Positions 6,631 to 15,279 of a DNA stretch of 17,200 nt are shown piece after piece. The notes below the pieces were generated by a model that saw only the letters and a list, made by a program, of their open reading frames with translations, was not told the DNA's origin and did no database searches. Both the position numbers and the translations under genes were made by a program. This DNA comes from Campylobacter concisus (GTDB lineage: Bacteria; Campylobacterota; Campylobacteria; Campylobacterales; Campylobacteraceae): assembly GCA_018375265.1 (NCBI GenBank), contig JAHADO010000005.1, positions 1 through 17,200 on the forward strand. The letters run 5' to 3'. How positions within the stretch are numbered: position 1 is the stretch's first letter; the number at the start of each line of letters is the position of its first letter.

Positions 6631-7397
6631 AGCGAGCTTTTTACTCTTAAATTTGAAATTTCAACTAGCCCGTCAAGCTCGTACTCATAGATGATCTCGC
6701 CAAATTTAGCCAATGCTTCATCAAGGCTAACGCCATTTTTGCAAAATTTCAATATTTCGTCGCTTGTTTTTTCTTGCACTTTTACCTCGCCAAAAAGTGA
6801 GACAAATTTAACGTAATCATCGATAAGTTCGGCCTTTTTGCTAGCCAGCAAGGCATTTGTTCCACTACTCTCATTTATGCGCTGGGGCAGGACAAAGACG
6901 GGGATTTTAAGCTCATTTGCAAGCCTTGCACTTTGCATCGAGCCACTTCTTAGATCAGCTTGTGCGACCACAAGAGCTTGCGCAAGCCCCACAACTATGC
7001 GGTTTCGCTCTAAAAACCTATACGCGATCGGCGGCTCGCCCTCGTCATACTCACTTAGAGCCAAGCCTTTTTCATAAATTTCTCTTATCGACGCCTTATT
7101 TTGCGCTGGATAGATGATGTCAAGTCCATTTGCAAAAACACCTATAGTTCGTGGCATGGCAGCCTTGTGCGCCGTGATATCCACGCCGATAGCACCACCG
7201 CTCACCACGCAGACATTTGCAATTTTTAGCGCTGCGCAAAGTGCCGTGACACACTCTTTTGTATAGACACTTGCCTTTCTTGAGCCAACGACAGCTACTT
7301 TTGGCATGCTAAGAAGCGAGGTGTCGCCGATGAAATTTAGCTCTTTTGGGGGATTTTTTAGCCTATTTAGCGCCTCTGGGATGATTTCAAGCTTCAT
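6627..7397 (-). CDS. dprA: DNA processing protein DprA
   Basis: DprA binds incoming single-stranded DNA during natural transformation, protects it and loads RecA. The 256-aa protein has the Rossmann-like core: VAVVGSRKAS at 34-43, VVSGGAIGVDITAH at 64-77, FLERNRIVVG at 128-137 and SGSMQSARLA at 151-160. A short winged-helix-like region follows (about 213-256, SDEILKFCKNGVSLDEALAK to the end). The N-terminal SAM-like domain of longer DprA proteins is absent, as I recall for Campylobacter and Helicobacter. ATG start overlaps the upstream deacetylase stop, and the stop overlaps ruvX, both as ATGA. Naturally competent Campylobacter use this protein for DNA uptake; presence alone does not prove the strain is competent. 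Confidence 0.94.
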   Translation of the reverse strand: MKLEIIPEALNRLKNPPKELNFIGDTSLLSMPKVAVVGSRKASVYTKECVTALCAALKIANVCVVSGGAIGVDITAHKAAMPRTIGVFANGLDIIYPAQNKASIREIYEKGLALSEYDEGEPPIAYRFLERNRIVVGLAQALVVAQADLRSGSMQSARLANELKIPVFVLPQRINESSGTNALLASKKAELIDDYVKFVSLFGEVKVQEKTSDEILKFCKNGVSLDEALAKFGEIIYEYELDGLVEISNLRVKSSL

Positions 7398-8842
7398 AAA
7401 ATATCTTTTAGATAAACAACTTCTACATCTTTTAAGATATTGTTTTTGCTAGCTTTTATCACTGCGATCGTGTTTTTCTTTGGGTGTCCGATGGCGATCG
7501 CGTAGCCCCTTTTTTTGGCTAAATTTACAGCAGCTACAAGCTCTCGCCTAACCGCACTAGCCGATGGATCATCATCTAAAAATATATCTCTTGAAATGTA
7601 AGGCTGATTATACTTTTTCGCGGCCCTTGCCACGGCTGTTTGAGCGATCGTCTTACTATCAACAAAGATAAAACCCTGCTCTATCAGCGCTCTATATGCC
7701 TTGTCCATCGCGTCATAATCACTAGTAAATCGTGATCCCGTGTGGTTGTTTGTATATTTTGCACGCGGGAAGTCTTTGCGTATCTTTTTTATCTTTTCAT
7801 GCATGCTCTCAAAGCTCTCATTTATCGTGAGAGTGCCTATCTCTGGGCTATCAAAGTGCTTTGCCTGCATCGGCAGATGTATCATATAAAACTCAAACGT
7901 TCTAGCGATGTTTGGCGTATCTGGATGAGTTTTTGTCGCTGGGAAAATGGACGGAGTTATCTTTAGACCGATTGACTTTACCATGCTAGCGTGCTCAAAT
8001 GTCGCCACATCATCGATTATTAGCACCAGCTTTGCACGCCCTTTTACGCTGCTATTTGGAGTAAATGGCACAACCGCAAAGTCATCTTTTTTCGCGCTCT
8101 CTTTTTGCGGTTTTTCGCTATAAATTTGCTTCTTGGCTTTGTTACTAGGCTCGACCTCACTTTTTTTAGTAGGCTCTGGCTTTAAAATTTCACTATGCTT
8201 TAAATTTTCTTTTACGCTTAAATTTGCTTCAGCGCTCTTGTTTTGCTCTGTTTTTGTCTCTGTTTTTGCCTCATTTTTGCCTGCGTAAAATGGCTCAATT
8301 ACTTGCTCAACCTTTGATTCTGGCTTTTCTTCGCTCTTTGCTTCATGGCTTGCATCTACGCTACTTTGCATATTTTTATATAAATTTGCAAGTAGATTTT
8401 TCGTATCGTTTTGCTCTTTTTTTGGCTCTTCTTTTTTAGTTTCTACTTTTACTTCAGTTTTTATCTCAGGAGTTATCTTTTTTTGCTCTTTTGGCTCAGT
8501 TTTTGGCTTTAGAGCAAGTTCGCTTTTGTGTTTAGGATCGGTAAAAATTTTACTTAAATTTTCATCTTCATCAAATTTTAGAGGGTATTTTCTCTTCTCA
8601 TACTCTTGTTTTTTATCTTTGCTAGCAACTTTTTGCTCAGCTTTTTTTGAAATTTGCTTCTCGCTTTTTGGCTCATTTACTTTGCTTATCTGCTCAACAT
8701 CTTTGTTTTTGATGCTAAGAGCTGCGATAAGTGCCACTATCAAAATAGCAGCAATGACGCCGATACCAAGGAAAATTTTATTATGAGAGCGACCCGCACT
8801 CTTTTTTGCAGGACGCTTCTTTGTAGTCTTTTTTTCGCTCAA
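7394..8842 (-). CDS. Membrane-anchored divergent polysaccharide deacetylase family protein
   Basis: 482 aa in three parts: a Lys/Arg-rich cytoplasmic start and one membrane segment (about residues 23-44), a long low-complexity Lys/Glu linker (about 45-266), and a C-terminal domain (267-482) of the divergent polysaccharide deacetylase family (YibQ type). Visible motifs are LVLIIDDVA with the Asp pair at 277-278, NNHTGS at 365-370 and IGHPKKNT at 451-458. It is probably periplasmic and acts on, or senses, a cell-wall or surface glycan; substrate and activity are not known for this family, and it may not be a working deacetylase. Start is TTG at 8842, two codons after the ilvC stop in the same frame, with only a weak ribosome binding site. 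The gene sits between ilvC and dprA, as I recall in C. jejuni. Confidence 0.85.
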   Translation of the reverse strand: MSEKKTTKKRPAKKSAGRSHNKIFLGIGVIAAILIVALIAALSIKNKDVEQISKVNEPKSEKQISKKAEQKVASKDKKQEYEKRKYPLKFDEDENLSKIFTDPKHKSELALKPKTEPKEQKKITPEIKTEVKVETKKEEPKKEQNDTKNLLANLYKNMQSSVDASHEAKSEEKPESKVEQVIEPFYAGKNEAKTETKTEQNKSAEANLSVKENLKHSEILKPEPTKKSEVEPSNKAKKQIYSEKPQKESAKKDDFAVVPFTPNSSVKGRAKLVLIIDDVATFEHASMVKSIGLKITPSIFPATKTHPDTPNIARTFEFYMIHLPMQAKHFDSPEIGTLTINESFESMHEKIKKIRKDFPRAKYTNNHTGSRFTSDYDAMDKAYRALIEQGFIFVDSKTIAQTAVARAAKKYNQPYISRDIFLDDDPSASAVRRELVAAVNLAKKRGYAIAIGHPKKNTIAVIKASKNNILKDVEVVYLKDIL

Positions 8843-8845
8843 GGC

Positions 8846-9903
<1,058 letters not shown>

Positions 9904-9905
9904 CA

Positions 9906-9931
9906 TTTTAGCAACAAAAACGTTGCTGAAA
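9906..9931 (+). promoter_or_regulatory. 26-bp dyad, candidate operator at ilvC promoter
   Basis: Left arm TTTTAGCAAC (9906-9915), six-base spacer, right arm GTTGCTGAAA (9922-9931). The arms match as an inverted repeat at 9 of 10 positions. It lies directly upstream of the ilvC -10 box, covering the -35 region, and 45 bases upstream of the divergent HDOD-gene -10 box. The position fits a repressor or activator site for ilvC. A further GTTGC is at 9961-9965. Which protein binds is not visible. Confidence 0.5.
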
Positions 9932-9972
9932 AAGTCCAAAAAGCTATCTTTAAGTTTTATGTTGCAGCTTTT

Positions 9973-9981
9973 TGCTATAAT
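9973..9981 (+). promoter_or_regulatory. Extended -10 promoter for HDOD-rnr-holA operon
   Basis: TGC followed by TATAAT (box at 9976-9981), a full extended -10, 32 bases before the ATG at 10013. Predicted start near 9988 and a leader of about 25 bases. Confidence 0.7.
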
Positions 9982-10012
9982 GTGGCAAAATTTTCAACAA
10001 AGAGTTATCTTA

Positions 10013-10831
10013 ATGAACGAATCAATTTTTAAAAAAATCAAAGCACTTCCCCCACTAGACGATACTGTTGTGCAAATTCAGCGCCTACATGCTGACGAAA
10101 ATAGCTCGATAAATGACCTTACAAAAGTTGTCGAAAAGGACCCGATGCTAACGGCAAATATTTTGCGTTCGGCAAACTCTCCGCTTTATGGTTTTTCTCA
10201 AGAGATCACAACCATAGCAAGGGCTATTTCGCTTTTTGGCATGGCTACTATCCGCGGTTTTGCGCTATCAAGTGCCATTAAAAAGACCTTTTCTATAAAT
10301 TTAGAGCCATACGACATTACAGCGCAAGATTTTTTAAATATCTCGATCATGCAAAACGCCCTAATGTATCACTGGTACTCAAAGATAAAGCCTAAAAGCT
10401 TAGAGATTCTCTCACCAGCTTCATTTATGCTAGAAGTTGGCAAGATCGTCCTTGCTCACGAGCTCACAGAAAATGGTCAAACAAATGAATTTAAGACAAA
10501 ACTAAAACAAATTTCATCTACATACGACCTTGCACTTTTAGAGTCTGAAATTTTAGACATCACAAACGAAGAGGTCACGGCTAAAATTTTTGAGCAGTGG
10601 AATTTAGAGATCGAGCTTGGAAATTCTATCCTATATTCAAATTTACCTGAAGAGGCGCCTGACCACGTAAAAGAATACGCAAGAGCATTAAGAGTAGTAA
10701 AAACAGCGGTTAATATCTTTAACCAGCTTGACGATGTGAGCGTAAATAACGCAACACTTCTTATAAACGAATATGGCTTTGAGAGAGATACATTTTTAAT
10801 GGCTGTTAGCAAAGTCAAAGATAATTTGTGA
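10013..10831 (+). CDS. HDOD domain signalling protein
   Basis: 272 aa from the ATG at 10013; an in-frame start at 9890 would run through the promoter and adds an atypical extension, so I reject it. The HDOD pattern is clear: FKKIKALPPLDDTVVQIQRL, then DLTKVVEKDPMLTANILRSANSPLYGF, ITTIARAISLFGMATIRGFALS, and VGKIVLAHE. HDOD proteins are HD-like domains that usually lack the full metal-binding set and act as scaffolds in signalling, motility or stress; I recall a C. jejuni homologue (Cj0248) linked to motility and colonisation. No partner domain (GGDEF, EAL, receiver) is attached. The last codons overlap the rnr GTG start (GTGA), so it is co-translated with RNase R. Confidence 0.88.
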   Translation: MNESIFKKIKALPPLDDTVVQIQRLHADENSSINDLTKVVEKDPMLTANILRSANSPLYGFSQEITTIARAISLFGMATIRGFALSSAIKKTFSINLEPYDITAQDFLNISIMQNALMYHWYSKIKPKSLEILSPASFMLEVGKIVLAHELTENGQTNEFKTKLKQISSTYDLALLESEILDITNEEVTAKIFEQWNLEIELGNSILYSNLPEEAPDHVKEYARALRVVKTAVNIFNQLDDVSVNNATLLINEYGFERDTFLMAVSKVKDNL

Positions 10832-12747
10832 AAGAATTTTTAACATCACTTCTAGTTGGCATCAAAGAAAAAGAGATATCAAATGAAGATAAAGAGATCT
10901 TACGTAATCTCCTAAACCTTGGTGCCGTAAGCTTACATAAAGATAAATTTTACCTAAACAACGGCTATGTCTGCGGCAAGCTAGACATCAGCCAAAACGC
11001 TACTGGCTTTATCATGCCATTTGACAAGCGCTTCAAGCAAGATATTATCGTAGAAAATAAAAATTTAAACAACTCTCACCTTGGCGATATCGTGTTAGCA
11101 AAGCTTTTGCCGCTTAAGAAAAAACGCCAAAGCGCTAAAATAGTAATGAGCCTAAAGCTTGCAAATGAGACAAGCGTCGTCTATACCAAACGCTTTGGGG
11201 CGGCCATTTTAGGGGTAAATTTAAAAACAGGGCTAAGCACAACCCTAAAGGCAACTCAAAAAAGCCTAAAGATGCTCCCACTTGGGACGCTACTAAAGAT
11301 AAACAACCTAAATAACGAAATAGTCGAGGTTTTAGGAAATTTAGAAGATCCACTAAGCGATGAGAAAATTTCGCTTGCTATTTATAATAAAAACGATAAA
11401 TTTAGCGAGGCTTGCGAGCTTGAAGCAAAGGCATTTGGCGATGAAGTCGATGCTAGCATGTATCCAAACAGGGTCGATCTAAGAAATTTAGAGTTTTGCA
11501 CGATCGATCCAGTCGATGCTAAGGACTTTGACGATGCCATATATTTTGATGAGAAAAAGCGCGAAATTTATGTAGCAATCGCTGATGTAAGCGAGTATGT
11601 GACCGCATATAGCGCCATTGATAGCGAGGCTAAAAAAAGAGGCTTTTCTATCTACTTTCCGCACATCTCAGTGCCGATGTTGCCAAGAGCGCTAAGTGAA
11701 AATATCTGCTCGCTAAAGCCAGACGTGCCACGCCTTGCATTTTGTTTTAAAATTTCACTTGATGCAAACAATGAGATAAAAAAAGAGGAGCTTTTTGAGG
11801 CGATCATCCTTTCAAAAAGGCGCTTTAACTACGATGAGATCGATGAAATTTTAGAGAGCAAAAGAGAGTGTGAAATTTCATGGATCAAGCCACTTTTTAA
11901 ACTCACCACGAAGCTTCGCAAAAAAAGGCTTTTGCACGCATTTGACTTTAGGACAAAAGAGCTTAGAATGAGCCTTGATGATGAGGGTCAAATTTCGCAA
12001 ACTAGGTTTGAAAGCGACTCCGACTCACATAGACTAGTCGAGGACTGCATGCTTTTAGCAAACAAAGCCGCCGCAAAGCTCATCACAAAGGGCGTTTTTA
12101 GAAACCACGCTTCGCCTGATTTTAAAAAGATAGATACCTTGCTTGAGGACTTGCAGCTTTTGGGACTTGACTTTGCCTACGAGAGCGACCTTGCAAATTT
12201 GATAAGAAAGATCCAAGCAAAGGCCGATGAAATGGGCAACCGTGAAGAGATAGACAAGCTCATCATCAAGTCTCAAAAAAAGGCTGAATACTCAAGTGAA
12301 AATTTAGGTCACTTTGGACTTGGATTTGATAGATATACACACTTTACAAGCCCTATTAGACGCTATTCTGACCTTATTTTACACAGGCTTTTAAAGGCTA
12401 AAATTTCAAAAGATGATAAACTTTACAACTTCTTACTTTTAAACATCCAAAGCACATGTGCAACCTTAAGCGAGCTTGAAAGAGAGGCCGACAAGGTAGC
12501 CTACGACTTTATGGATAGGAAATTTGCACGCTGGGCAGCCGCAAACATCGGCAAAGAGGTGCGTTGCTACGTTAGCGAAAACCAAAATGTTTTGGTCGCT
12601 AAGCTTGATGATCATTTTGTTGGAGCTAGGATTTTCATCACTGGATACAGCGCAAATTTACTTCAAAAGCTTGTTGTAAAGATCACAGAAGCCGACATCG
12701 CGAGTGCTAAAATTTTTGCAAAAGTGATAAGAAAGATCGATGTATAG
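10828..12747 (+). CDS. rnr: Ribonuclease R family 3'-5' exoribonuclease
   Basis: Processive 3'-5' exoribonuclease of the RNB (RNase II/R) family that degrades structured RNA and takes part in RNA quality control. 639 aa, shorter than E. coli RNase R (about 813) but like the Helicobacter/Campylobacter forms. Cold-shock-like OB regions occupy roughly residues 30-170; the RNB catalytic signature TIDPVDAKDFDDAIYF begins at 225 with acidic residues D227, D230, D233, D235 and D236; GFDRYTHFTSPIRRYSDLILHRLL follows near the C-terminus. The final S1-like region is short. Start is GTG at 10828, overlapping the HDOD stop; the 3' end overlaps holA by 8 bases. RNase II cannot be fully excluded, but the family member in this class is RNase R. 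Confidence 0.93.
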   Translation: MKEFLTSLLVGIKEKEISNEDKEILRNLLNLGAVSLHKDKFYLNNGYVCGKLDISQNATGFIMPFDKRFKQDIIVENKNLNNSHLGDIVLAKLLPLKKKRQSAKIVMSLKLANETSVVYTKRFGAAILGVNLKTGLSTTLKATQKSLKMLPLGTLLKINNLNNEIVEVLGNLEDPLSDEKISLAIYNKNDKFSEACELEAKAFGDEVDASMYPNRVDLRNLEFCTIDPVDAKDFDDAIYFDEKKREIYVAIADVSEYVTAYSAIDSEAKKRGFSIYFPHISVPMLPRALSENICSLKPDVPRLAFCFKISLDANNEIKKEELFEAIILSKRRFNYDEIDEILESKRECEISWIKPLFKLTTKLRKKRLLHAFDFRTKELRMSLDDEGQISQTRFESDSDSHRLVEDCMLLANKAAAKLITKGVFRNHASPDFKKIDTLLEDLQLLGLDFAYESDLANLIRKIQAKADEMGNREEIDKLIIKSQKKAEYSSENLGHFGLGFDRYTHFTSPIRRYSDLILHRLLKAKISKDDKLYNFLLLNIQSTCATLSELEREADKVAYDFMDRKFARWAAANIGKEVRCYVSENQNVLVAKLDDHFVGARIFITGYSANLLQKLVVKITEADIASAKIFAKVIRKIDV

Positions 12748-13738
12748 AAAAGATTTGGAGCTAAATTTAGCAAATGCAAATTTAAGCAACTACTTCTTGC
12801 TTTTTGGAGCGGATGAGTTTCAGATCGAGCTTTTTGGCAAGGAAATTTTGAGCTTTTATACAAGCGAAGATGCAAATTTATTAAGCCTTTATTTTGACGA
12901 GTACAACTACGCTCAGGCAAGCTCTCACCTAAGCGAGCAGTCGCTTTTTGGCGGCAAAAATATCCTCTATATAAAAAGCGACAAAAAGATCCCGGCAAAA
13001 GAGTTAAAAGAGCTCATCTCGCTTTGCTCAAAAAGCCATGACAACTACTTTTTATTTGAGCTTTATGAGGCTGATATGAAGCTAGTTTTTGATACGCAAA
13101 AGGCATTTGGGACAAATTTTGCTAGATTTTTTAAGCCCTCAAACCCAGATGAAGCGATAAATTTACTAGCTAAAAGCTCAGCTAAAATAGGCCTAAACAT
13201 AACCAAAAACGCACTTTATGAGCTTTATTTTACACATAATGAAAATTTATACCTTGCAGCAAGCGAGCTTACAAAACTAAAGAGCCTAAACACCCACATC
13301 GAACAAGACGATATAAAAAGGCTGGTTTTTGGACTTGGTGGGATAAATTTTGATGATTTTTTTAATAAATTTATGGCTCTAAAAGATATAAAAAACGACT
13401 TTTTTACCTACTTAGAGGATCCAAATTTTAATGAAATTTTACTTCTAAACTCACTTTACAAAGCATTTTTTAGGCTGTTTAAAATTTACTCTTACATCAA
13501 GATAAATGGCCGCTTAAATTTAGACGAAGCGATCGGCTATCAGCCGCCTGTAAATGTGGCAAATTTACTAAAAGCAAATAGCTTAAAGCTAGGTTTAAAT
13601 GCCTATTTAGAGATCTTTAAAACGCTAAATTTAGCCGAGCTAGAGCTAAAAACAAATACAAAAATGGATAAAGAAATTTTCGTTTTATCAACCATTTTAA
13701 ATCTGCAGCACCTAATATCAACAGCAAATATTAAGTAA
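12740..13738 (+). CDS. holA: DNA polymerase III subunit delta
   Basis: 332 aa. The delta subunit opens the beta clamp and is part of the clamp-loader complex. The N-terminus LNLANANLSNYFLLFGADEFQIELFGKEI matches the HolA pattern (FLLFGADEFLIE type), followed by SLYFDEYNYAQASSHLSEQSLFGGKNILYI, the stretch that corresponds to the clamp-contacting helix and strand; later AASELTKLKSL and the C-terminal collar-like helical region (LLLNSLYKAFFRLFKIYSYIK, ANLLKANSLKLGLNAYLEI) fit domain III. Delta subunits are poorly conserved, so the call rests on pattern, length and position. Overlaps rnr by 8 bases and is followed by the rpsF promoter. Confidence 0.88.
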   Translation: MYRKDLELNLANANLSNYFLLFGADEFQIELFGKEILSFYTSEDANLLSLYFDEYNYAQASSHLSEQSLFGGKNILYIKSDKKIPAKELKELISLCSKSHDNYFLFELYEADMKLVFDTQKAFGTNFARFFKPSNPDEAINLLAKSSAKIGLNITKNALYELYFTHNENLYLAASELTKLKSLNTHIEQDDIKRLVFGLGGINFDDFFNKFMALKDIKNDFFTYLEDPNFNEILLLNSLYKAFFRLFKIYSYIKINGRLNLDEAIGYQPPVNVANLLKANSLKLGLNAYLEIFKTLNLAELELKTNTKMDKEIFVLSTILNLQHLISTANIK

Positions 13739-13746
13739 ATTTAAGC

Positions 13747-13752
13747 TAAAAT
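13747..13752 (+). promoter_or_regulatory. -10 box for rpsF-ssb-rpsR
   Basis: GC followed by TAAAAT, fitting the Campylobacter -10 pattern, just after the holA stop. Predicted start near 13759 and a leader of about 57 bases that contains a hairpin. Read-through from the HDOD promoter is also possible. Confidence 0.5.
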
Positions 13753-13778
13753 CCACCCTTGCTTAATGCAAAATCCTT

Positions 13779-13793
13779 GCTCACAAAGTGAGC
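13779..13793 (+). promoter_or_regulatory. Hairpin in the rpsF leader, possible autoregulatory site
   Basis: GCTCAC, loop AAA, GTGAGC: a perfect 6-base stem ending 11 bases before the AAGGAG ribosome binding site (13805-13810). A weaker TTGC/GCAA pair sits at 13759-13771. In many bacteria an rpsF leader structure binds the S6:S18 complex to repress the operon, but I do not see the CCG-containing bulge of that motif, so the role is uncertain. Confidence 0.35.
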
Positions 13794-13815
13794 TAAATAT
13801 CCATAAGGAGAAAAA

Positions 13816-14235
13816 ATGAAACATTACGAGCTTTTATTTATTCTTAAGCCGACATTGACGGAAGAGGAAGTTAAAGCTAAGGTTGACTTCGTAAAAGAAG
13901 TTATAACAAAAAACGGCGGCGAGATCGCTACTGTCGTTGAGATGGGCACTAGAAAACTAGCTTATACCATCAAAAAATATGAGCGTGGAACATATTTTGT
14001 TATCTACTACAAAGCTCCACCAGCACTTCTTGCAGAGCTTACAAGAAACGTAAGAATTACAGAAGATATCATAAGATTTTTAAGCGTTAAATATGAAAAC
14101 AAACGCGAAATCGCGGCTTGGGAAAGACTTTGCAAAGGTATCAAGCAAACTATAAAAAAAGAACCCCGCGAGCCAAGAGCGCCACGCGAGCCAAGAGCTG
14201 AAAAAGTAGACGAGCAAACATTTACAGAAGAATAA
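13816..14235 (+). CDS. rpsF: 30S ribosomal protein S6
   Basis: 139 aa. The S6 core fills residues 1-100: [72 protein letters not shown], which match the family strongly. S6 binds 16S rRNA together with S18 in the platform of the small subunit; both genes are in this operon, flanking ssb. The C-terminal extension after about residue 110 is charged and carries a tandem PREPRA hexapeptide (a 14-base exact repeat at 14167-14180 and 14185-14198). Strong AAGGAG ribosome binding site 5 bases before the ATG. Confidence 0.98.
   Translation: MKHYELLFILKPTLTEEEVKAKVDFVKEVITKNGGEIATVVEMGTRKLAYTIKKYERGTYFVIYYKAPPALLAELTRNVRITEDIIRFLSVKYENKREIAAWERLCKGIKQTIKKEPREPRAPREPRAEKVDEQTFTEE
14167..14198 (+). repeat. 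Two tandem copies of an 18-base unit in rpsF tail
   Basis: The 14-base block CGCGAGCCAAGAGC occurs at 14167-14180 and 14185-14198, an 18-base period encoding PREPRA twice in frame. The period of six codons means copy-number change would preserve the reading frame. Confidence 0.8.
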
Positions 14236-14248
14236 TCAAGGATAAAAA

Positions 14249-14776
14249 ATGTTCAATAAAGTAGTATTAGTTGGAAATTTAACCAGAGATATAGAGCTTA
14301 GATATACTACTAGCGGCGTTGCCATAGGAAATTCTAGTATAGCTGTGACACGCAAAATCACCTCAAATGGGGAAAGAAGAGATGAGACTTGCTTTATTGA
14401 TATATCATTTTTTGGCAAGAGTGCAGAGATAGCAAACCAATATCTCAACAAGGGATCAAAGCTGCTTATCGAAGGAAGACTCAAATTTGATCAATGGACC
14501 GACAATAACGGACAAAATCGCTCAAAACACTCTATCGCCGTTGAGAGCATGGAGATGCTTGGCTCAAATAACCAAACGCAACAAGGCGGATACTCTATGA
14601 ATAGCCAAAATAGCGGTGGCTACGGACAACAAGGCGGATATCAAAATAACCAATATAACCGCCAACAAGAAGCTAGACCACAAGCTGCGCCGCAAAGAAA
14701 GCAAGAGAGTTATTCAGAAGTTCCTGATATAGACGTTGATGCTGATAGCTTCAACAATGAAGAAATACCGTTTTAA
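14249..14776 (+). CDS. ssb: Single-stranded DNA-binding protein
   Basis: 175 aa. The OB fold is at residues 1-110: MFNKVVLVGNLTRDIELRYTTSG, SNGERRDETCFIDISFFGKSAEIANQYLNKGSKLLIEGRLKFDQW. A Gly/Gln/Asn-rich disordered linker follows with repeated GGY units (QGGYS, GGYGQ, QGGYQ), and the protein ends in the acidic protein-interaction tip NNEEIPF. SSB coats single-stranded DNA in replication, repair and transformation, recruiting partners through the tail. AAGGA at 14238-14242 precedes the ATG; 13 bases separate it from rpsF. The rpsF-ssb-rpsR order is widely conserved. Confidence 0.98.
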   Translation: MFNKVVLVGNLTRDIELRYTTSGVAIGNSSIAVTRKITSNGERRDETCFIDISFFGKSAEIANQYLNKGSKLLIEGRLKFDQWTDNNGQNRSKHSIAVESMEMLGSNNQTQQGGYSMNSQNSGGYGQQGGYQNNQYNRQQEARPQAAPQRKQESYSEVPDIDVDADSFNNEEIPF

Positions 14777-14792
14777 TTTTAAAGGATAAAAA

Positions 14793-15053
14793 ATGGCAGA
14801 AAAAAGAAAATATTCACGCAAATATTGCAAATTTACAGAAGCAAAGATTGATTTTATAGACTACAAAGATACTTCACTTTTGAAGTATTGCTTGTCAGAG
14901 AGATTTAAAATCATGCCAAGACGCCTAACTGGCACATCAAAAAGATACCAAGAGATGGTAGAAAAAGCGATCAAAAGAGCTCGCCACGCAGCTATCATAC
15001 CTTACATAGTTGATCGCAAAGACGTAGCTACAAATCCTTTTGAAGGTCTATAA
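14793..15053 (+). CDS. rpsR: 30S ribosomal protein S18
   Basis: 86 aa, basic. The pattern [62 protein letters not shown] is the S18 signature with the conserved central block [11 protein letters not shown]18 pairs with S6 in the 30S platform. AAAGGA lies a few bases before the ATG. Last gene of the plus operon, followed by a strong hairpin. Confidence 0.98.
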   Translation: MAEKRKYSRKYCKFTEAKIDFIDYKDTSLLKYCLSERFKIMPRRLTGTSKRYQEMVEKAIKRARHAAIIPYIVDRKDVATNPFEGL

Positions 15054-15059
15054 TTCCAT

Positions 15060-15089
15060 AATTTTTAGCCCTATTTTGGGCTAAAAATT
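15060..15089. terminator. Hairpin between convergent rpsR and mrdA, probable bidirectional terminator
   Basis: A 12-base perfect stem (15060-15071 with 15078-15089) around the loop TATTTT, starting 7 bases after the rpsR stop. The core is AGCCC/GGGCT. The usual order is reversed: T runs lie 5' and A runs 3' of the GC core on both strands, so the U-tract directly after the hairpin is missing; the next T run on the plus strand is at about 15100. Termination is likely from position, but the mechanism is unclear. Confidence 0.5.
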
Positions 15090-15279
15090 CAAAAACTATT
15101 TTTAATCACTTCATTACAAATTTAAATATTCATTTTAATTAATATCAAAATTAAGAATACATGTCATCCATAAGATAGCTAATCATTAATTATATTTTTT
15201 ATCTTTCAAGAACCATTTCACGTTTTGCGAGCAAACAAATACGCACAGACATATTTAGTAATTTTTTTAGAGATAGAAT
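15090..15279. other. AT-rich gap between convergent genes
   Basis: About 190 bases with no supported gene. It contains only very short reading frames (for example 17 codons on the minus strand from about 15254) without ribosome binding sites. A 13-base block TTTTTTATCTTTC at 15195-15207 recurs at 15286-15298, where it is the end of mrdA. A TATAAT can be read on the minus strand at 15194-15189, probably by chance. Confidence 0.6.

Noticed and set aside
15200..15254. 17-codon minus-strand reading frame after mrdA
   Set aside because: No ribosome binding site, no family resemblance and very short.
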